Source: Cladobotryum mycophilum
Taxonomy: Eukaryota > Ascomycota > Sordariomycetes > Hypocreales > Hypocreaceae
Reading direction: 5' to 3'
Assembly (NCBI GenBank): GCA_036429605.1
Contig: JAVFKD010000016.1
Span: forward strand, 2,046,001-2,110,000
DNA length: 64,000 nt
Part shown: piece after piece, positions 12,122 through 23,648 of the stretch
Position numbering within the stretch: the stretch's first letter is position 1
Layout of the letters: the number at the start of each line of letters is the position of its first letter
Translations under genes and position numbers: made by a program
Notes under the pieces: generated by a model
Told to the model about the DNA's origin: nothing
The model's input: the letters and a program-made list of their open reading frames with translations, nothing else
Database searches by the model: none

Positions 12122-13817
12122 GTAGTAGAGTGTACGGAGTAGAGGTACGTACCAACTGAAGTACACCAGCTTGCTTGCCCTCATGATGCCTTTCTACCTG
12201 AAATCTTCTTCTTATCAGCTCCCCCTCCTCATCCCTCAAACGCAAACCTCTAAAAATGGATGCCATTCCCCGTCGTCACGAGCCTCTCCCTCGGTTCTCG
12301 TCATTCACCTGCATCTCATTGGCTCTGTTTATTTTTCTCAATGCAGGGCACGTCCATCCTTGCTTAGCACGTACATAGTTGGTTACCATCGTGCTATCAG
12401 CTCCTTAGCCCGACGCAGCAACCGCGCACAGCACAATAACAACACACAAAGCAAGCTTCTTCCCGGTACTTGGCGCGGTGATTTATCTACAAGTCCCTTG
12501 TAAAAGGATAACGAACCAAGGACCAAGGATACAGGATACCAGCCTGCGGATGCCTTTGGGGGAGTATCTAGACTATAGGCTATACCTGCAAGGGATAGCA
12601 GAGCTTGGCTGACCTGGTCTGGTCTGGCTGGGGCTTTCTGCTGCCTGTCATCCCTCCGGGACCCTCCTCCTCATCGTCGTCGCCCAGGGCCTCATCCTCC
12701 AACGTCTCACTCACATGCTCTCTCTCTGTTCGCAGCGCAGCGCAACGCAGTGCAGCCAGCCGCCGCCACTACCACTAAAGCATCATCACTAAATGCAACT
12801 AATACCACCTCACTACCGTTTTCCTCCTCCACTTTTACTTGTTTGCCTTGCTCTCTTTCTCTCTCTCTCTTTTTTTCCTTTTCCTCTCACTAGTAATTAC
12901 TCCAAAGTAAGACAAGAGGCCAATTCATTTTTCAAATTAACAACTCGATACTCGGTATACCAACAGTCAATCTCGCCAAAACCGTTAGATATCAATACCA
13001 GCCCTGTTTTTTTTTGGTCTGGTCTGGTCGCCGTCGTTCTCCTTGTTCAGTGGAACCGCAGGGGTGCTGATCGAGAAAACGCACGCTCTTCGCCCGTTGC
13101 TTGCAGCCCGCGCGGTGGCGTTACACATACTTTGTGCATACAACATCTTCCATTCTCCCAGCAGCAACCAAGCAAGCAAGCAAGCTCCCGACGTCCCTAT
13201 ATTTACTTTTGTCTTCCGCCCAGCCCAACGCAACCGAAGCTTGGCTTGTGCAAAGCAAACCTTGGAAGGGTCTTTCTTCTCTTCTTCGAGAGTCTCACTC
13301 AGCACCCTATTGCCTTGTTTTTAGGGGATCCGAAAGAGGGGGAACAGCCTTCAGCTATTACTCGGTGCATAAAACCCGGACATCTTCTCTTACACACCTT
13401 TCCCTCCAAGGTGGGCTTTTTGAATACCTTCAGCGCTGCCGACGGAGGCGCAATAGTAGAATCTCGAAAAGGAACGATTCAATAATCCGATAATCCCACG
13501 AAGGCGTCCCTAAACACTCGAGGTGGATTAATTGCCCTTTTGGTGTTGTATACCGGGGAGCATTGTTTGCCTATTTTTTCTCGATTTGGACAACGGAAAA
13601 AGAGAGATAGAATCGCATCAGGGATTCACGAAACCAGGCCTGGCGTCATACACGATCCTCACGACATCCACTGAATCACGACAAGACTGTATCCAAACGA
13701 TCAACCAAGAGCTGGGTGACACCAAATTGCTCCTCGTATTTCCCCACAAGATTCCTCTCCTTTTTCTCATTCTTCTTTGCATCTCTCAAGCGATAATAAT
13801 CAACTCAACCGTTCACA

Positions 13818-14330
13818 ATGGACCACACAGACGACGGCTCCATCCCTCCCCCAATATCCAGCTCCAAGCACAATCGCATCAACATCTGGCGCAACGAGGT
13901 CGCTTCCGCTTCATCCCAATGCGACACAGCGAGCACACCTTCTGCGCCATCCCTGACAACCACAACAACGACAACGTCTTCCTCGTCCTCTCTCACCCAG
14001 TCCGCCGTCGCTGCGCTCTCCCGAGGGCGCCGGTTTTTCAGTCGCATAACCGGTCGCATATCCCGTCGGCGTCGCCGCGGCAGCATCTCCAGCGATCAGA
14101 TGCCCGATTTCATGATGCAGCCTCCACGCAAGGACGAACCAGTCTATCGCACGTCCATGTATTACATGCTGCGTCCAGAGGGGCATATTTCCGATACCAA
14201 TCCCAACGACGAGCTCGTCAACCCCGACGAGTTTAGTAGTCGTGGCGATAAACGACGCTCGCGGCTTCTCATGGAAACACAAGATAGACTACATCGTGCA
14301 GCGCGGCTCCTTCATCATGGAGCAATATGA
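13818..14330 (+). CDS. Ser/Arg-rich conserved-looking hypothetical protein, 170 aa
   Basis: I do not recognise the family. It is a single-exon gene with an ATG in good context (ACAATGG). The N-terminal 65 residues are Ser/Thr-rich and disordered-looking, with T8 and S6 runs. A very basic patch follows (~70-92, RGRRFFSRITGRISRRRRRG). The C-terminal half (PDFMMQPPRKDEPVYRTSMY through a K/R-rich end) looks ordered and constrained. No signal peptide or transmembrane segment is visible. The basic patch could be a nuclear or acidic-lipid-binding signal; this is inference. The leader is unusually long and pyrimidine-rich, suggesting post-transcriptional control. Codon use is C-ending and gene-like, which is why I accept it over the overlapping frame at 13532-14236. 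Confidence 0.75.
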   Translation: MDHTDDGSIPPPISSSKHNRINIWRNEVASASSQCDTASTPSAPSLTTTTTTTSSSSSLTQSAVAALSRGRRFFSRITGRISRRRRRGSISSDQMPDFMMQPPRKDEPVYRTSMYYMLRPEGHISDTNPNDELVNPDEFSSRGDKRRSRLLMETQDRLHRAARLLHHGAI

Positions 14331-14571
14331 CACCTGCATAATAAATGAAAGACGGGCGAAAAAAGTAGCATGGATTTTTGTTTTTAAATCAACTCAGCAT
14401 TTCATGCACGCACGAATGGTCGAGGCTGGGACTCTGCCCAGTGATACGCAAGACACATATGGCACACCACACGGAGTAATGTTGAACAAAATGTCAACTA
14501 ATAAGTAATTGCATGGGAAACGATCTATTATACCAATCACGTTTTTGAAGCTTTGAAGTTTGAATTATCTG

Positions 14572-14607
<36 letters not shown>

Positions 14608-15615
14608 GTTTTAATGTACGTTTAAACGTTCCCATTTTCATTTCTTGAAATGGGTGGAATCAATGCTGCATGTTACATAGACTCGAGGAGTTGTCCTTTT
14701 TTCTACATCAGAAAACAGACGGGATTCTACATGGGCATTTTTCATAGAGCTGCTTTACATGTTCAAAAAAAGATATAGATAAAGCATGAGAAGGTCCGCA
14801 ACGATAAACTTGAGTCTCTTGTTGTTTTTCTTGTTTAGCTCATTTCCATATATATATATAAAAGAGAGAGAACAAATTCTACGTGGCACACTGTCCCAAA
14901 TCTACCAGAACACCTCTAGTCTTTTTTGTTTTTGTTTTGGTTGAAATTTCTTTTTACCATTTTTGAGAGGGGGAAAGTTGTGGAAAGAACTTGTGTGTCT
15001 AAGAACTCTGCAGTGCTGGGGGAATACACAGTTTTCTTCCATTCCCATAATCTCCTAGGAGAAGATGAGAGACATAAAGCCAATGTACGAGATAAAAAAC
15101 CACTTGAACAGGGGGGATAAACAACGAGGCTAGGGCGAGAGGGGGAAAACCATATAAGAGGGAGAAAATTTCCATAGCGATCCATCAAATGGGACCAGGT
15201 AACTAGGTAGGTGTCAAAAAAACAAGAATATGGGGGGAAGTGCCAGGGCACATGGACAGAGGGAGGGGAAACATTTGAACCATCTTCCTGCCCGGGCAAA
15301 GGCCATCATCCAGAAGAAAACAGACAACAGCCACTCCCCAGATTAAAGGGCGAGAATGGATGGGAAAAAAAACACACATCCCCCGCCAATCATCTTTACC
15401 GTCCCGAGCCGAAATCCGAAAACCATGATCCCTATCCCCGTCCAGTTACCATAGAAGCAACGCACAGCGTACCGGTGCTACACCAGCCAAGCCAGCCTCC
15501 GACATGATTCGAAACATGGCCACGTCCGGAGGAAGGCGAGAGCACCCGGCCAAATAAAGCAGTCTCGGTTCCTATATGCCGAGAAACTTATGGCAAAATG
15601 TCAGGGCTAGGAAAC
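14331..15615. other. Convergent 3' region between the 170-aa gene and 14-3-3
   Basis: 1.3 kb lying between the 3' ends of two convergent genes. It has no supportable gene and contains a CT microsatellite and AT-rich tracts. Confidence 0.6.
14577..14604. repeat. (CT)14 microsatellite
   Basis: Fourteen perfect CT units in the 3' flank of the 170-aa gene. Confidence 0.95.
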
Positions 15616-17195
15616 TTAAGAAGCAGGAGCCTGCTCCTCAGCCTTGGGTTCTTCTTCAGCGGGCTTTGAGGCCTCGCCCTCCTCCTTCTTGGCCTCACCA
15701 GCATCGGCATCACCGCTGTCGGATGAGGTCCAGAGAGTGAGGTTGTCACGCAGGAGCTGCATGATGAGGGTGCTGTCACGGTAAGACTCCTCGGAGAGAG
15801 AGTCAAGCTCGGCAATGGCGTCATCGAAAGCCTGCTTGGCGAGGTGGCAAGCACGGTCAGGGGAGTTGAGGATCTCATAGTAGAAGACGGAGAAGTTGAG
15901 GGCCAAACCCAAACGGATGGGGTGAGTAGGGGTCAACTCGGTCTGGGCGACATCGGTAGCGTTCTGTCACAGTCACGAATTAGTCCCTATAAAATAAAAT
16001 AAAAAATCCGAAGAGGAAAAGCAGCAGTAGACGGCAAATGCCACTGTCGCTGCAAAGGTCACCTACCTTGTAAGCCTCGTGGGCAGCGGTGGCAGCACCC
16101 TTACGCTTCTCACCGGAAGCAAACTCAGCAAGGTAGCGGTGGTAATCACCCTTCCTATAAGTAGAAAACCAGATATTAGCATTGAAAAAGGGATTAACGT
16201 TAAGCGGGTGAGGTGGGGTTTAGAGCTGAGAAATATCGAAACCGGATGCATGCAATGGGGGAACTGCAGGGTATGGGAGCAAGAGTAGGCTTACATCTTG
16301 TGGTAGAAAACCTTGGACTCGCCAGAGGCGGCGTTGGGGATGAGGCTGTCATCGAGGACATCAAGGACATCCTGGCAGACCTTCTCGAGCTCCTCCTCGA
16401 TCTTGGTGCGGTACTCCTTGATGGTGGGGACGTGCTTGTCGGAACCCTTGGACTCCTCCTTCTGCTCGATGGAGGAGATGATTCGCCACGAGGCTCGGCG
16501 GGTACCGACGACGTTCTTGTAGGCGACGCTGAGCAGGTTGCGCTCGTCAACGGTGAGCTCACCACCAAGCTTGGCAACCTCTTTCATGTAGGTAACCATC
16601 TCATCGTAACGCTCGGCTTGCTCGCAGAGACGAGCCAAAAAGGTCTTGCTATTATTTTTCACGCATCGGTCAGACTCTTGAACTTGGATAGGGGAAGGGG
16701 GGGGTTGCTTTGTTGCTTTCTCGTCGAAGGAGAGAGAAACTTGGCGGGGTCACGGGGCCAGCTGTCTGGACAAACCTTTCACGCTAGAAAAGAGGAGATA
16801 CGTTAGCATTGCGTTCAAAAAATGGTTAAATGGACGAAATGAGCCATGTAATGAATTTCTCTCCAGTTGAGTATTTTTCAACGGGTCATGGCAAAAACAG
16901 AATCGCGCGAATCTTGCTTGTTGCGCAGAACCGTGATGAGGTGTCGATGAGCTGAGGGGTTGCGTGGACTGGGGACAAAGCTGGGCTGAGAGGAGGGAGC
17001 ACCCAAGCCAAGCGGTGGACAAGGTCAGAGCAGGACAGAGCAGAAAGACAAGAGAGCAGAGCAAAAGCACGCCCATCTGCTTGCTCACTCGCTCAACTTG
17101 CTGGCCTTTTTGCTTTCTTGCTTGTGCTGGTGCTGGTGCCGGTGCTTTTTCTTGCAACGTGAGAGACAGAGTGAAATACATACCTCGGTGGCCAT
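15616..17195 (-). CDS. 14-3-3 protein (BMH-type)
   Basis: Dimeric phosphoserine/threonine-binding adaptor. Five coding exons on the minus strand: 17184-17195, 16776-16783, 16295-16648, 16067-16154 and 15616-15963, total 269 aa. The first exon codes only MATE. The second is an 8-nt micro-exon (CGTGAAAG), required because joining exon 1 to exon 3 directly breaks the frame. The phosphopeptide pocket is intact: Lys51, Arg58, Arg131 and Tyr132 (14-3-3 zeta Lys49/Arg56/Arg127/Tyr128). The signature near RNLLSVAYKNVVG and the end segment STLIMQLLRDNLTLW are present. The tail after ~240 is acidic and Ala/Glu/Pro-rich, as in fungal BMH proteins. Intron 1 is 400 nt, long for this window. Confidence 0.96.
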
Positions 17196-20100
17196 GTTGA
17201 AAGATTGGAGGGGGGATGTGGAAGAAAAAAGAGTTGGTTGGTGATATTACGAAAGTTGTAAGTTTTCTCTCTCTTTTGCTTGCACGAAAGAAGAAAAGGA
17301 AAAAAAAAGGGTCGGGTTGCGCGGGAGGAAAGATTTCGATCGTAGGCGGGAGAAAAGGGTGATGCGGGTAAGTGTCTGAGGTGGGATGCGGTTGAGGAGG
17401 GAGATGGGGCGAGAAGAACGGGTGTTTATATTTTGATTGTGGATTTGGATTTGGATTGGCTTTTGGGGGTTTGGGGTTTTCCTTCGGGGCGGAGTACCCA
17501 AACCAAAGTCACTCAGGCCTGGGTGCTGGGCCTACTGGGCCTACTGGGCGGTAGGTAGGTACCTCTCTCAGGGAGAGTGAGCGTTCCCTTTTAGTGGCCT
17601 TTGGGCCTGAAAACCCGCCAACTATCACCCCGCTATTTAGAAGGGGTAAAACGGGCTACAGCAGCGCGCGAATACTCCACTGGTACCTAGTCCTTAGCGC
17701 TTCAGGCAGCGCGTTGTTCGTGTACCTCGACGGTTTTTTTACTTGTAATTCTACTGGGTTCGTTCGTTTGTTCGCGCTGCGTTAGAACGGCGGCCTGAGC
17801 CTGGCCTGTTCAGTTTTTGTCCCTCCTCCCTCTTTTGTTCTCTCCTTGTTCTTCTTGTGCCAACTGGCCAAAAATAAAATAAAATAAATAATAATTAAAA
17901 AACTGGGCAACTGACAGCCTTGCAACTGGTTGGTTCGGTACTCCCCCTACAGTACGAAGAGGAGTAGTACAAGGTAGAGGGTCCCAAGTACAAGACACAC
18001 CTCAGCGGAAGCGAAAGTACTCATCACAGCTCGCAATCTTACTGGAAAGTGAATGGGAAAAAAAGTCATCTCTTCCTCCAAGTATTTGACACATGCTTTC
18101 AGTCATTGGATTGGATTATCAAGTACCCAATCTGCCTACCTGACCTACCTACCTGCTCCGTAAAAAACGCCTCCCATCATGCAAAGGGAGGGCCCTTGTT
18201 TATCTGCAGTTACCCGTACCACTATCGTCGCTCCCTGGACCTCCTTCAGTGACCTCTCACCTCTTCTTCCCCCATTACAGGGCACTGCTGCTGCGGCGGT
18301 AGAGACATGAAAGGTGGGGTAAAATCTTGGACACCTCATAGAAAAGGAACAAGGGTCACCGATTGCAAAAAGCAACCTCTCCTGAGCAACGACACTTTTA
18401 ATTATCGTCACCTGACGGCTCGTTAATTACATGTAGACACAGGCTCTTGGCATAAAAAAAGAGAAGAGGGAGAAGGGGAAGAAGAAGAAAGGGAAGAGAA
18501 ACAGAGAGAAGGGAGAGAGAGGCTCTCTTATTGAAGACAGCTTATCGTCTTTCTGTATATTCATACCTACCAGGCTAGACAAACCAGCTCATTGGTCCTG
18601 TATTCGCCCGCCCTGTTCATCTCATGGTTGCCTCTCTTGCCCAGAACAGGCGCCATAATCAGCAAGGGGGTGGTTGTTGTGGTGTACGAAGCACGGAGTA
18701 CAGCAGAGCAGGAACAATTGTCAAGCATGTGCAAGTACAGGCAGGTAGCATGTAATGAAAGGAGCCGGCAAGCAAAGAAAAAGGAGAAGGCAAATTCTTT
18801 TGACTTGTCGGTCAGTCCCTTCCACAGTTCAGGTCGTCATTCCCGTTACGGTTCTGTCGATCCACAAAAAAAACAGACACACACATCCTCCCCCTCCTCC
18901 CTCCACCAATTGATATTAGTTGGCGGCTCGATAGGATTCGTCATTGACTGACTGACACGATCCCTAAAAAAATGATTTGAGTAACATTTGACAACCTCTC
19001 TTTTTTTGTGGTCTCTCTCGCCCGCGCGCAACGGCCACGGTTGAGAAATAGAAACTAAACCAAGCAACCGCCCCAGCCCCAAAAAGCTACTGTATCATCA
19101 GGACGGAGACAATGAAGAAGAAGGATTTTATGGATACCGAGAAAGACATTTGTCTGGCTTCCAGTCGGCGGCTACTAAAACCTCAAGTGAGTTGAGCGCG
19201 TCTACCTACATAATACATACGCACCACGTCGAAGAGTCCATTCCACACAGCCCGCAAGTTGGACAGCGGTTTTTTTTTTTGAGGCTTCGTCGGCAGACCC
19301 CGGCTCACACATTAGCTGTACTGTTGTACATGCTGCTGCTGCTGCTGCGTCCTCCGTGAGGCCAGCGCTTCCCCCGCCGGCCACGTCGACCAAAGAAGTT
19401 TTTTTCCTCATGGCCGAATCGTTTTAGTCGTCAATATTCTAGCCGTTTCCACCTCCTTTGATGTACGAGTACAACCTGGCATTGTACTGCATGTAAATTT
19501 GCCTCAGGTAACCAGTAACCCGTTACCTACTTGCCTACCTACCTAGGTAGTATGGAATGTTTACCGCCCTCCCGGCCATGTCTCTGTCTTGCAACGGTTT
19601 TGCCTAGTAGAGGCTGTGAACTTGGGTCGTTTGTTTCTATTTTCATCATGCCGACCTAGTACCTACTGGCTTTTTCCCAGGTGATTCCATAATTTTGTAT
19701 GGGCAAGACATCATTGCTAGTAGTACATACTTACTTGTACATGATTGAGCTCTGCGCCTTGATGTCTTATCGCAGAGCTCTTTTACCCCTCCTCTCCTCT
19801 CCTCTCCCACTTGGGACCCCTGGAATCTTGTCGTGGGCTATCTACCTACCTCTCTTCTTGACCACAGCATTGACCCTTGAAATTACCTGCGCAAAAAATT
19901 GTAGCCAGAGAAAAAACAAGGCCTTTACTGCTCACATGACCCCCATGGATGCCTCCATCATCGAAAATGGTATCCTAGAATCGCGTGTTGTGTGGCTGCT
20001 GTCAGCTCCCAACAGCCGTGACTCACAGGCCCCCTCCCCTATTTCCCCTCACCTAGGTTGTCTTATCATGGCCCATTGCGCGTGGCTTCTTGCTTTTCGA

Positions 20101-21035
20101 CAGCCTCGAAGTAATCACAAATGTACCTCTACATTGCTCCTCTGTACCTGATGTGAAGTATGATATGACAGGTAGGTAGGGTACTATAGGTAGGCAAGTA
20201 AGTAGGGTAGGCAGTAGCTGGATTGCGTGGAGTGTCACAAGAAACGTGATTGAGTTGCTTCGATCCGGTGTGGATGGAGCAATTCCGAATTCCTCGACGG
20301 TTGGAGTGGAACGCGGCCTCGACATATGCCCCTCTCGGAAACAATTGCCCCACTTTCCACTTTGGCGGATCCTGACCACGTTGTCCATTCATTTCTTGGG
20401 TTCTTGCCTTGTAGGTACCCAAGTCTCTTTCAGCGGGCGTGGCTATTACATTGCCGTCATGAGACCCGAACCTCAACCTCACATCACCAATTCGCTGCCC
20501 CCTGCTTGGTCTTAGTAGACAGGGCCTACCGAATTCTTGCATCTCCCAAAGGTCATAAACGCTACCAATAACGTTGGATTTCAATTTTTTTTTATCTCTT
20601 ATTTCAAAAGCTACTGTAGATAACTACAGCACTAGGTCCCTAATTCTGTCAAGCCAATCTCATCAAGCCTTCGGTCGCTCTCACGACTCCTCGGCGCCCC
20701 CGCCACATGAGCAAGCCACCGGCAACGTCCCGTGGCCTCGGTGTTGGACAGGACCAACCTTGTTTCCATTTCCATTCCACGCATGACGCCTCATTTCTAC
20801 TTCTCCAAGGCCTTGTACTCGAGTTGGTATCTCGTCTTCCTGTCATTATCATTGGATCGCATCAACACACATTGCATAGCCTCCTTTCCCGGCCCGCCTC
20901 ACTATCGCACCAAAGTCGTTTCACAGTTGAGATTTCAGCGGTTTTTTTATCCAAAAAAAAAAAAACAATAATAAGTATTTGCGTCTTTAACCTATTCCCA
21001 AAAAACAGTCTCAATATCATCGAAGCAGCACCATT
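17196..21035. other. 3.8-kb gene-free region upstream of 14-3-3
   Basis: No supportable gene on either strand. It contains the 14-3-3 promoter, purine- and pyrimidine-rich tracts (GA-rich around 18460-18520), a TGC repeat (19331-19348), and several ACCTACCTACC / GGTAGGTAGG stretches near 17550, 18130, 19530 and 20165. Confidence 0.55.
19331..19348. repeat. (TGC)6 repeat
   Basis: Six TGC units in intergenic DNA. Confidence 0.85.
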
Positions 21036-22274
21036 CTATAACTCACCGGGGTTTATAGGTTGATATGGATTTTGCCCCCAGTTTGTAGGGTCGCCCCCAG
21101 GTATACATAAACCAAGCCTCCAGAAATAATCTCGATGAGCAAACAAGATTTGCCAGAGCTTCAATCGTGTTGGAAAGCTCATCGTCTCTGCATAACTCGA
21201 GATGGATGTTTTGGTCGTCGGAAAGAAATGAAGTAGACGGTGTAGCACACTTCGTACGCTGGTATCACCTCCTGCGCTGCACTGTGGGTCTTCATCTCCA
21301 GTGCAAAAGTAGACATCATTCTCGGTCGGTGACAGGCTCGACTTTGAGATGAATATCTCTCCGCCGTGTGACCTGAATCCAAATTCCGTGGGCGGCAGCA
21401 GCGGAACAGGGTCGTCAACATGAGTTACACGTCGATACATCCTGTTCTCGGGGTCGGTGTCGCCGCGAAGAGCAAACACGTCGTCAATGAAACTGGCAAG
21501 CCCATCATTGCCAACGCGGGGCTCTCCGTACGTGGTAACCATCACGTTGTCCCAACCGAGTGAAACCTTGAGCTCGAGGGCTGCGAGGCACGCAACCGAA
21601 CCTCCAAGGCTATGGCCAACAAGCTGGATAGGATAGTTGGGATACTTGTCTCGCAATGTCTTCAACTCGGGCAAGACAGCATCTCGTGCGTTCTTCCATG
21701 AGTGAAGGAATCCCATGTGCACTGTGCAGTTGGTGCACTCGTGGGACGGCTTCTTTGGTGGCTCGTCTCCGCCGTTGTCGGGAGATGGGTATGGCACGTA
21801 CTTTTGCGGCATCGTGCTAAGATCGACAATGGTGTTGGTGATACTGTAGGTACCACGAAACGCAACCACGATGGCGCCATGCTCCTCTGTTGCAGAAGCT
21901 CCATGACTCGCATTGTTTGAGGGTTGTTGTTCGCTACCATGGTCCACTGCGATGAAGCCGCAGCTATCGCCGAAGAAGATGCCTGTGCTCCACGCGGTGA
22001 CTAGAGTCAAATTCGGAAACTCCTTACACCGGGAGAGACATTCGAAGGGCTTGCGGATCCCCGTAGTCCCGAGGCAATAGGAAGTATCGACGAGCCTTGC
22101 GAAGCGCTCCAATGAAGCGAATAATGGCGTGGAGATTGCCGTTGAAGATGGCGCTTCTTGTTGGTCGAGGTTGTTCAGCGGTTTCTGCTGGTCGTAATTG
22201 GCCCGGACTAGCAGGGAGCCGATGGCAACTGGCCAGAAAAGTAGCCAGAGTAGGCCTGATATTCTCCCCTTCAT
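21036..22274 (-). CDS. Secreted class 3 (Rhizomucor-type) lipase
   Basis: Triacylglycerol lipase or related esterase of the alpha/beta-hydrolase class 3 family. Single exon, 412 aa, start ATG at 22274. A hydrophobic N terminus (residues ~6-25, SGLLWLLFWPVAIGSLLV) serves as signal peptide or anchor. The oxyanion-hole strand IVVAFRGT is at ~136-142. The nucleophile elbow GHSLGG puts Ser222 as catalytic. THVDDPVPLLPP supplies the likely acid Asp288. GFRSHGGEIFI supplies the likely His303. Paired cysteines (Cys67/78, Cys180/183) and several N-x-S/T sites (NLT, NNAS, NCT) fit secretion. The C terminus (~385-412) continues past the usual core with a conserved-looking PGGDPTNWGQNPYQP tail. Substrate cannot be told from sequence. 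Confidence 0.92.
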   Translation of the reverse strand: MKGRISGLLWLLFWPVAIGSLLVRANYDQQKPLNNLDQQEAPSSTAISTPLFASLERFARLVDTSYCLGTTGIRKPFECLSRCKEFPNLTLVTAWSTGIFFGDSCGFIAVDHGSEQQPSNNASHGASATEEHGAIVVAFRGTYSITNTIVDLSTMPQKYVPYPSPDNGGDEPPKKPSHECTNCTVHMGFLHSWKNARDAVLPELKTLRDKYPNYPIQLVGHSLGGSVACLAALELKVSLGWDNVMVTTYGEPRVGNDGLASFIDDVFALRGDTDPENRMYRRVTHVDDPVPLLPPTEFGFRSHGGEIFISKSSLSPTENDVYFCTGDEDPQCSAGGDTSVRSVLHRLLHFFPTTKTSISSYAETMSFPTRLKLWQILFAHRDYFWRLGLCIPGGDPTNWGQNPYQPINPGEL

Positions 22275-23031
22275 CGTAAAGTTTATTGAAGATGATTAAA
22301 GTAGCATGAATCGTAGGCCACTCTGGAATGTTTGAGGATCTAGGATTTCGCGGAATTTGTATCACAAGGTAAAAAGAAGAAAAGAAAAAGAGGTTCCCAA
22401 CAAAACGTTTCTTTGTTCCTGGTTCGGTTCAAGGGAGATGTTTTGCGCGTCAAGAGGTTTGCATACTCCTAAATTTTATGTCATAAACAGCAACATTGGA
22501 AGGGCGCATGACGAACAACACGTTGCTGCGCCCTCGATGGAAAGCAGAGTCAGGGAGTAAAATAACGAGGTCAGTTTTAAAGGCCGAATGATGTCGGTCT
22601 CATGAAGCGAGGGAAAGAGATCACGAGACGTCATGCACAATTTTCGGTGGGGGCGACAAAAAGGGCGGCGCAGCATACGGAGTAGTAGTGACAGCGCATT
22701 GTTTCCCAGCCAGCCCATTCCAGCCATTCCAGCCCAGGGGTAACATTTGCTGGGGCAAAATCCGGGGCGGGCTGCTGCAGGACCAACTATTAGGACCGCC
22801 GCCCATTTGCTAAGCAATTTATTATTCTTATTTTTCTATTTTCGTTGATCTTGATTAAGACTATTTATTCATTAATTAATTAATTAATTAATTGGTTCTT
22901 CTTCAAGCTTTCATTATCTTGTTTTGTCCCAGGATTTATGCCTTTTTTCTTTCTCTCCCTTCTTCTCTTTCCTTCTCAAACACGCCTATTTTCGTGCAAA
23001 TCGTTGCATTCGTCACAAAAAAAGGAATTAT
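22275..23031. other. Intergenic, lipase promoter
   Basis: 757 bp upstream of the lipase gene and downstream of the secreted-protein gene. It has no supportable coding content. It contains TACGGAGTA (22676-22684) and a TTAA repeat. Confidence 0.6.
22871..22894. repeat. (TTAA)n repeat
   Basis: Five to six tandem TTAA/ATTA units, self-complementary, in the intergenic region. Confidence 0.85.
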
Positions 23032-23648
23032 CTAAGCTGACCCTCTCTTAACAAAGGTTGGGTCAATAACCGGACCGATGCTGTAGTATCTGCCCTCGAT
23101 ATCGGTCGAGTTGGCGGCACAAGCTTGGTTTTCGCCCCAAACCAAGTTGATGGCGATAGATCCTGATACTTCTGTTGTGGGTTTTCTAGAGGGACGAAAA
23201 TAGTCAGTCAAACTGAAAGGGGGAGCGTTATGCAGGGAGTAACTTCAAGTTCGTACCCATCAGCGTTAGGGCAGAACCTCTCAATAGGTGTCAATTCCCT
23301 CTTGTCATCCTCCCAGATAAACTTGATGTCATGGTTTTCGCATGGGAAACGTGGCGTCAGGCCCGATGGCGTGGTAGACACGGAGCTGGTGTTCCACTGG
23401 CAGAATGTGGTGGTGTTGGTCTCAGCATCTTCAAAGGTGAAATTGTATGACGACAGAACTGCTGTTGAGCCGGTGCTGTTGGACTGGCCGATGAAGTCCT
23501 TGACATGATACCTCCCGGGAAAAGTGCAGCCGTTTGCTTCGGCTATGGCGACAAGTTTGTTGGATGGCCTGTAGGAGAGTCCGGCGAAGGACATGGCAGA
23601 CACGGCGCTAGGCACGAGGGCCAGAAGTCGGATGGGTTCGAATCGCAT
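23032..23648 (-). CDS. Small secreted protein, unknown function, 181 aa
   Basis: I do not recognise the family. Two exons, 23257-23648 and 23032-23185, are joined by a 71-nt GTACGA...CTAG intron; the join GG|A restores Gly and keeps the frame to a TAG at 23032. The start MRFEPIRLLALVPSAVSA is a clear signal peptide. The mature part (~160 aa) has four cysteines in the first-exon part plus one near the C terminus (NQACAAN), and several N-glycosylation sites (NST, NFT, NTT, NTS, NST). It is Ser/Thr-rich and beta-strand-like, with no hydrophobic C terminus, so it is not GPI-anchored. It resembles secreted cell-surface or effector-like proteins only in general composition. Confidence 0.82.

Larger units (their letters stand above)
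10809..13817. other. Intergenic and long leader of the 170-aa gene
   Basis: 3.0 kb without a supportable gene. The first part is the 3' flank of the phosphatase gene with a TGC repeat. From ~12.2 kb on the strand becomes pyrimidine-rich (CT tracts at 12,845-12,890), with many short upstream ATG frames, typical of a long fungal promoter/leader. One inverted repeat lies at 12097-12121. Confidence 0.55.

Noticed and set aside
12793..13485. 230-codon plus-strand frame
   Set aside because: Translation is low-complexity and follows CT tracts; no family pattern; better explained as leader of the 170-aa gene.
13532..14236. 234-codon plus-strand frame overlapping the 170-aa gene
   Set aside because: It is a shifted frame of the real gene; His/Arg-rich with no ordered pattern.
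16213..16806. 197-codon plus-strand frame
   Set aside because: Antisense of 14-3-3 exons and introns.
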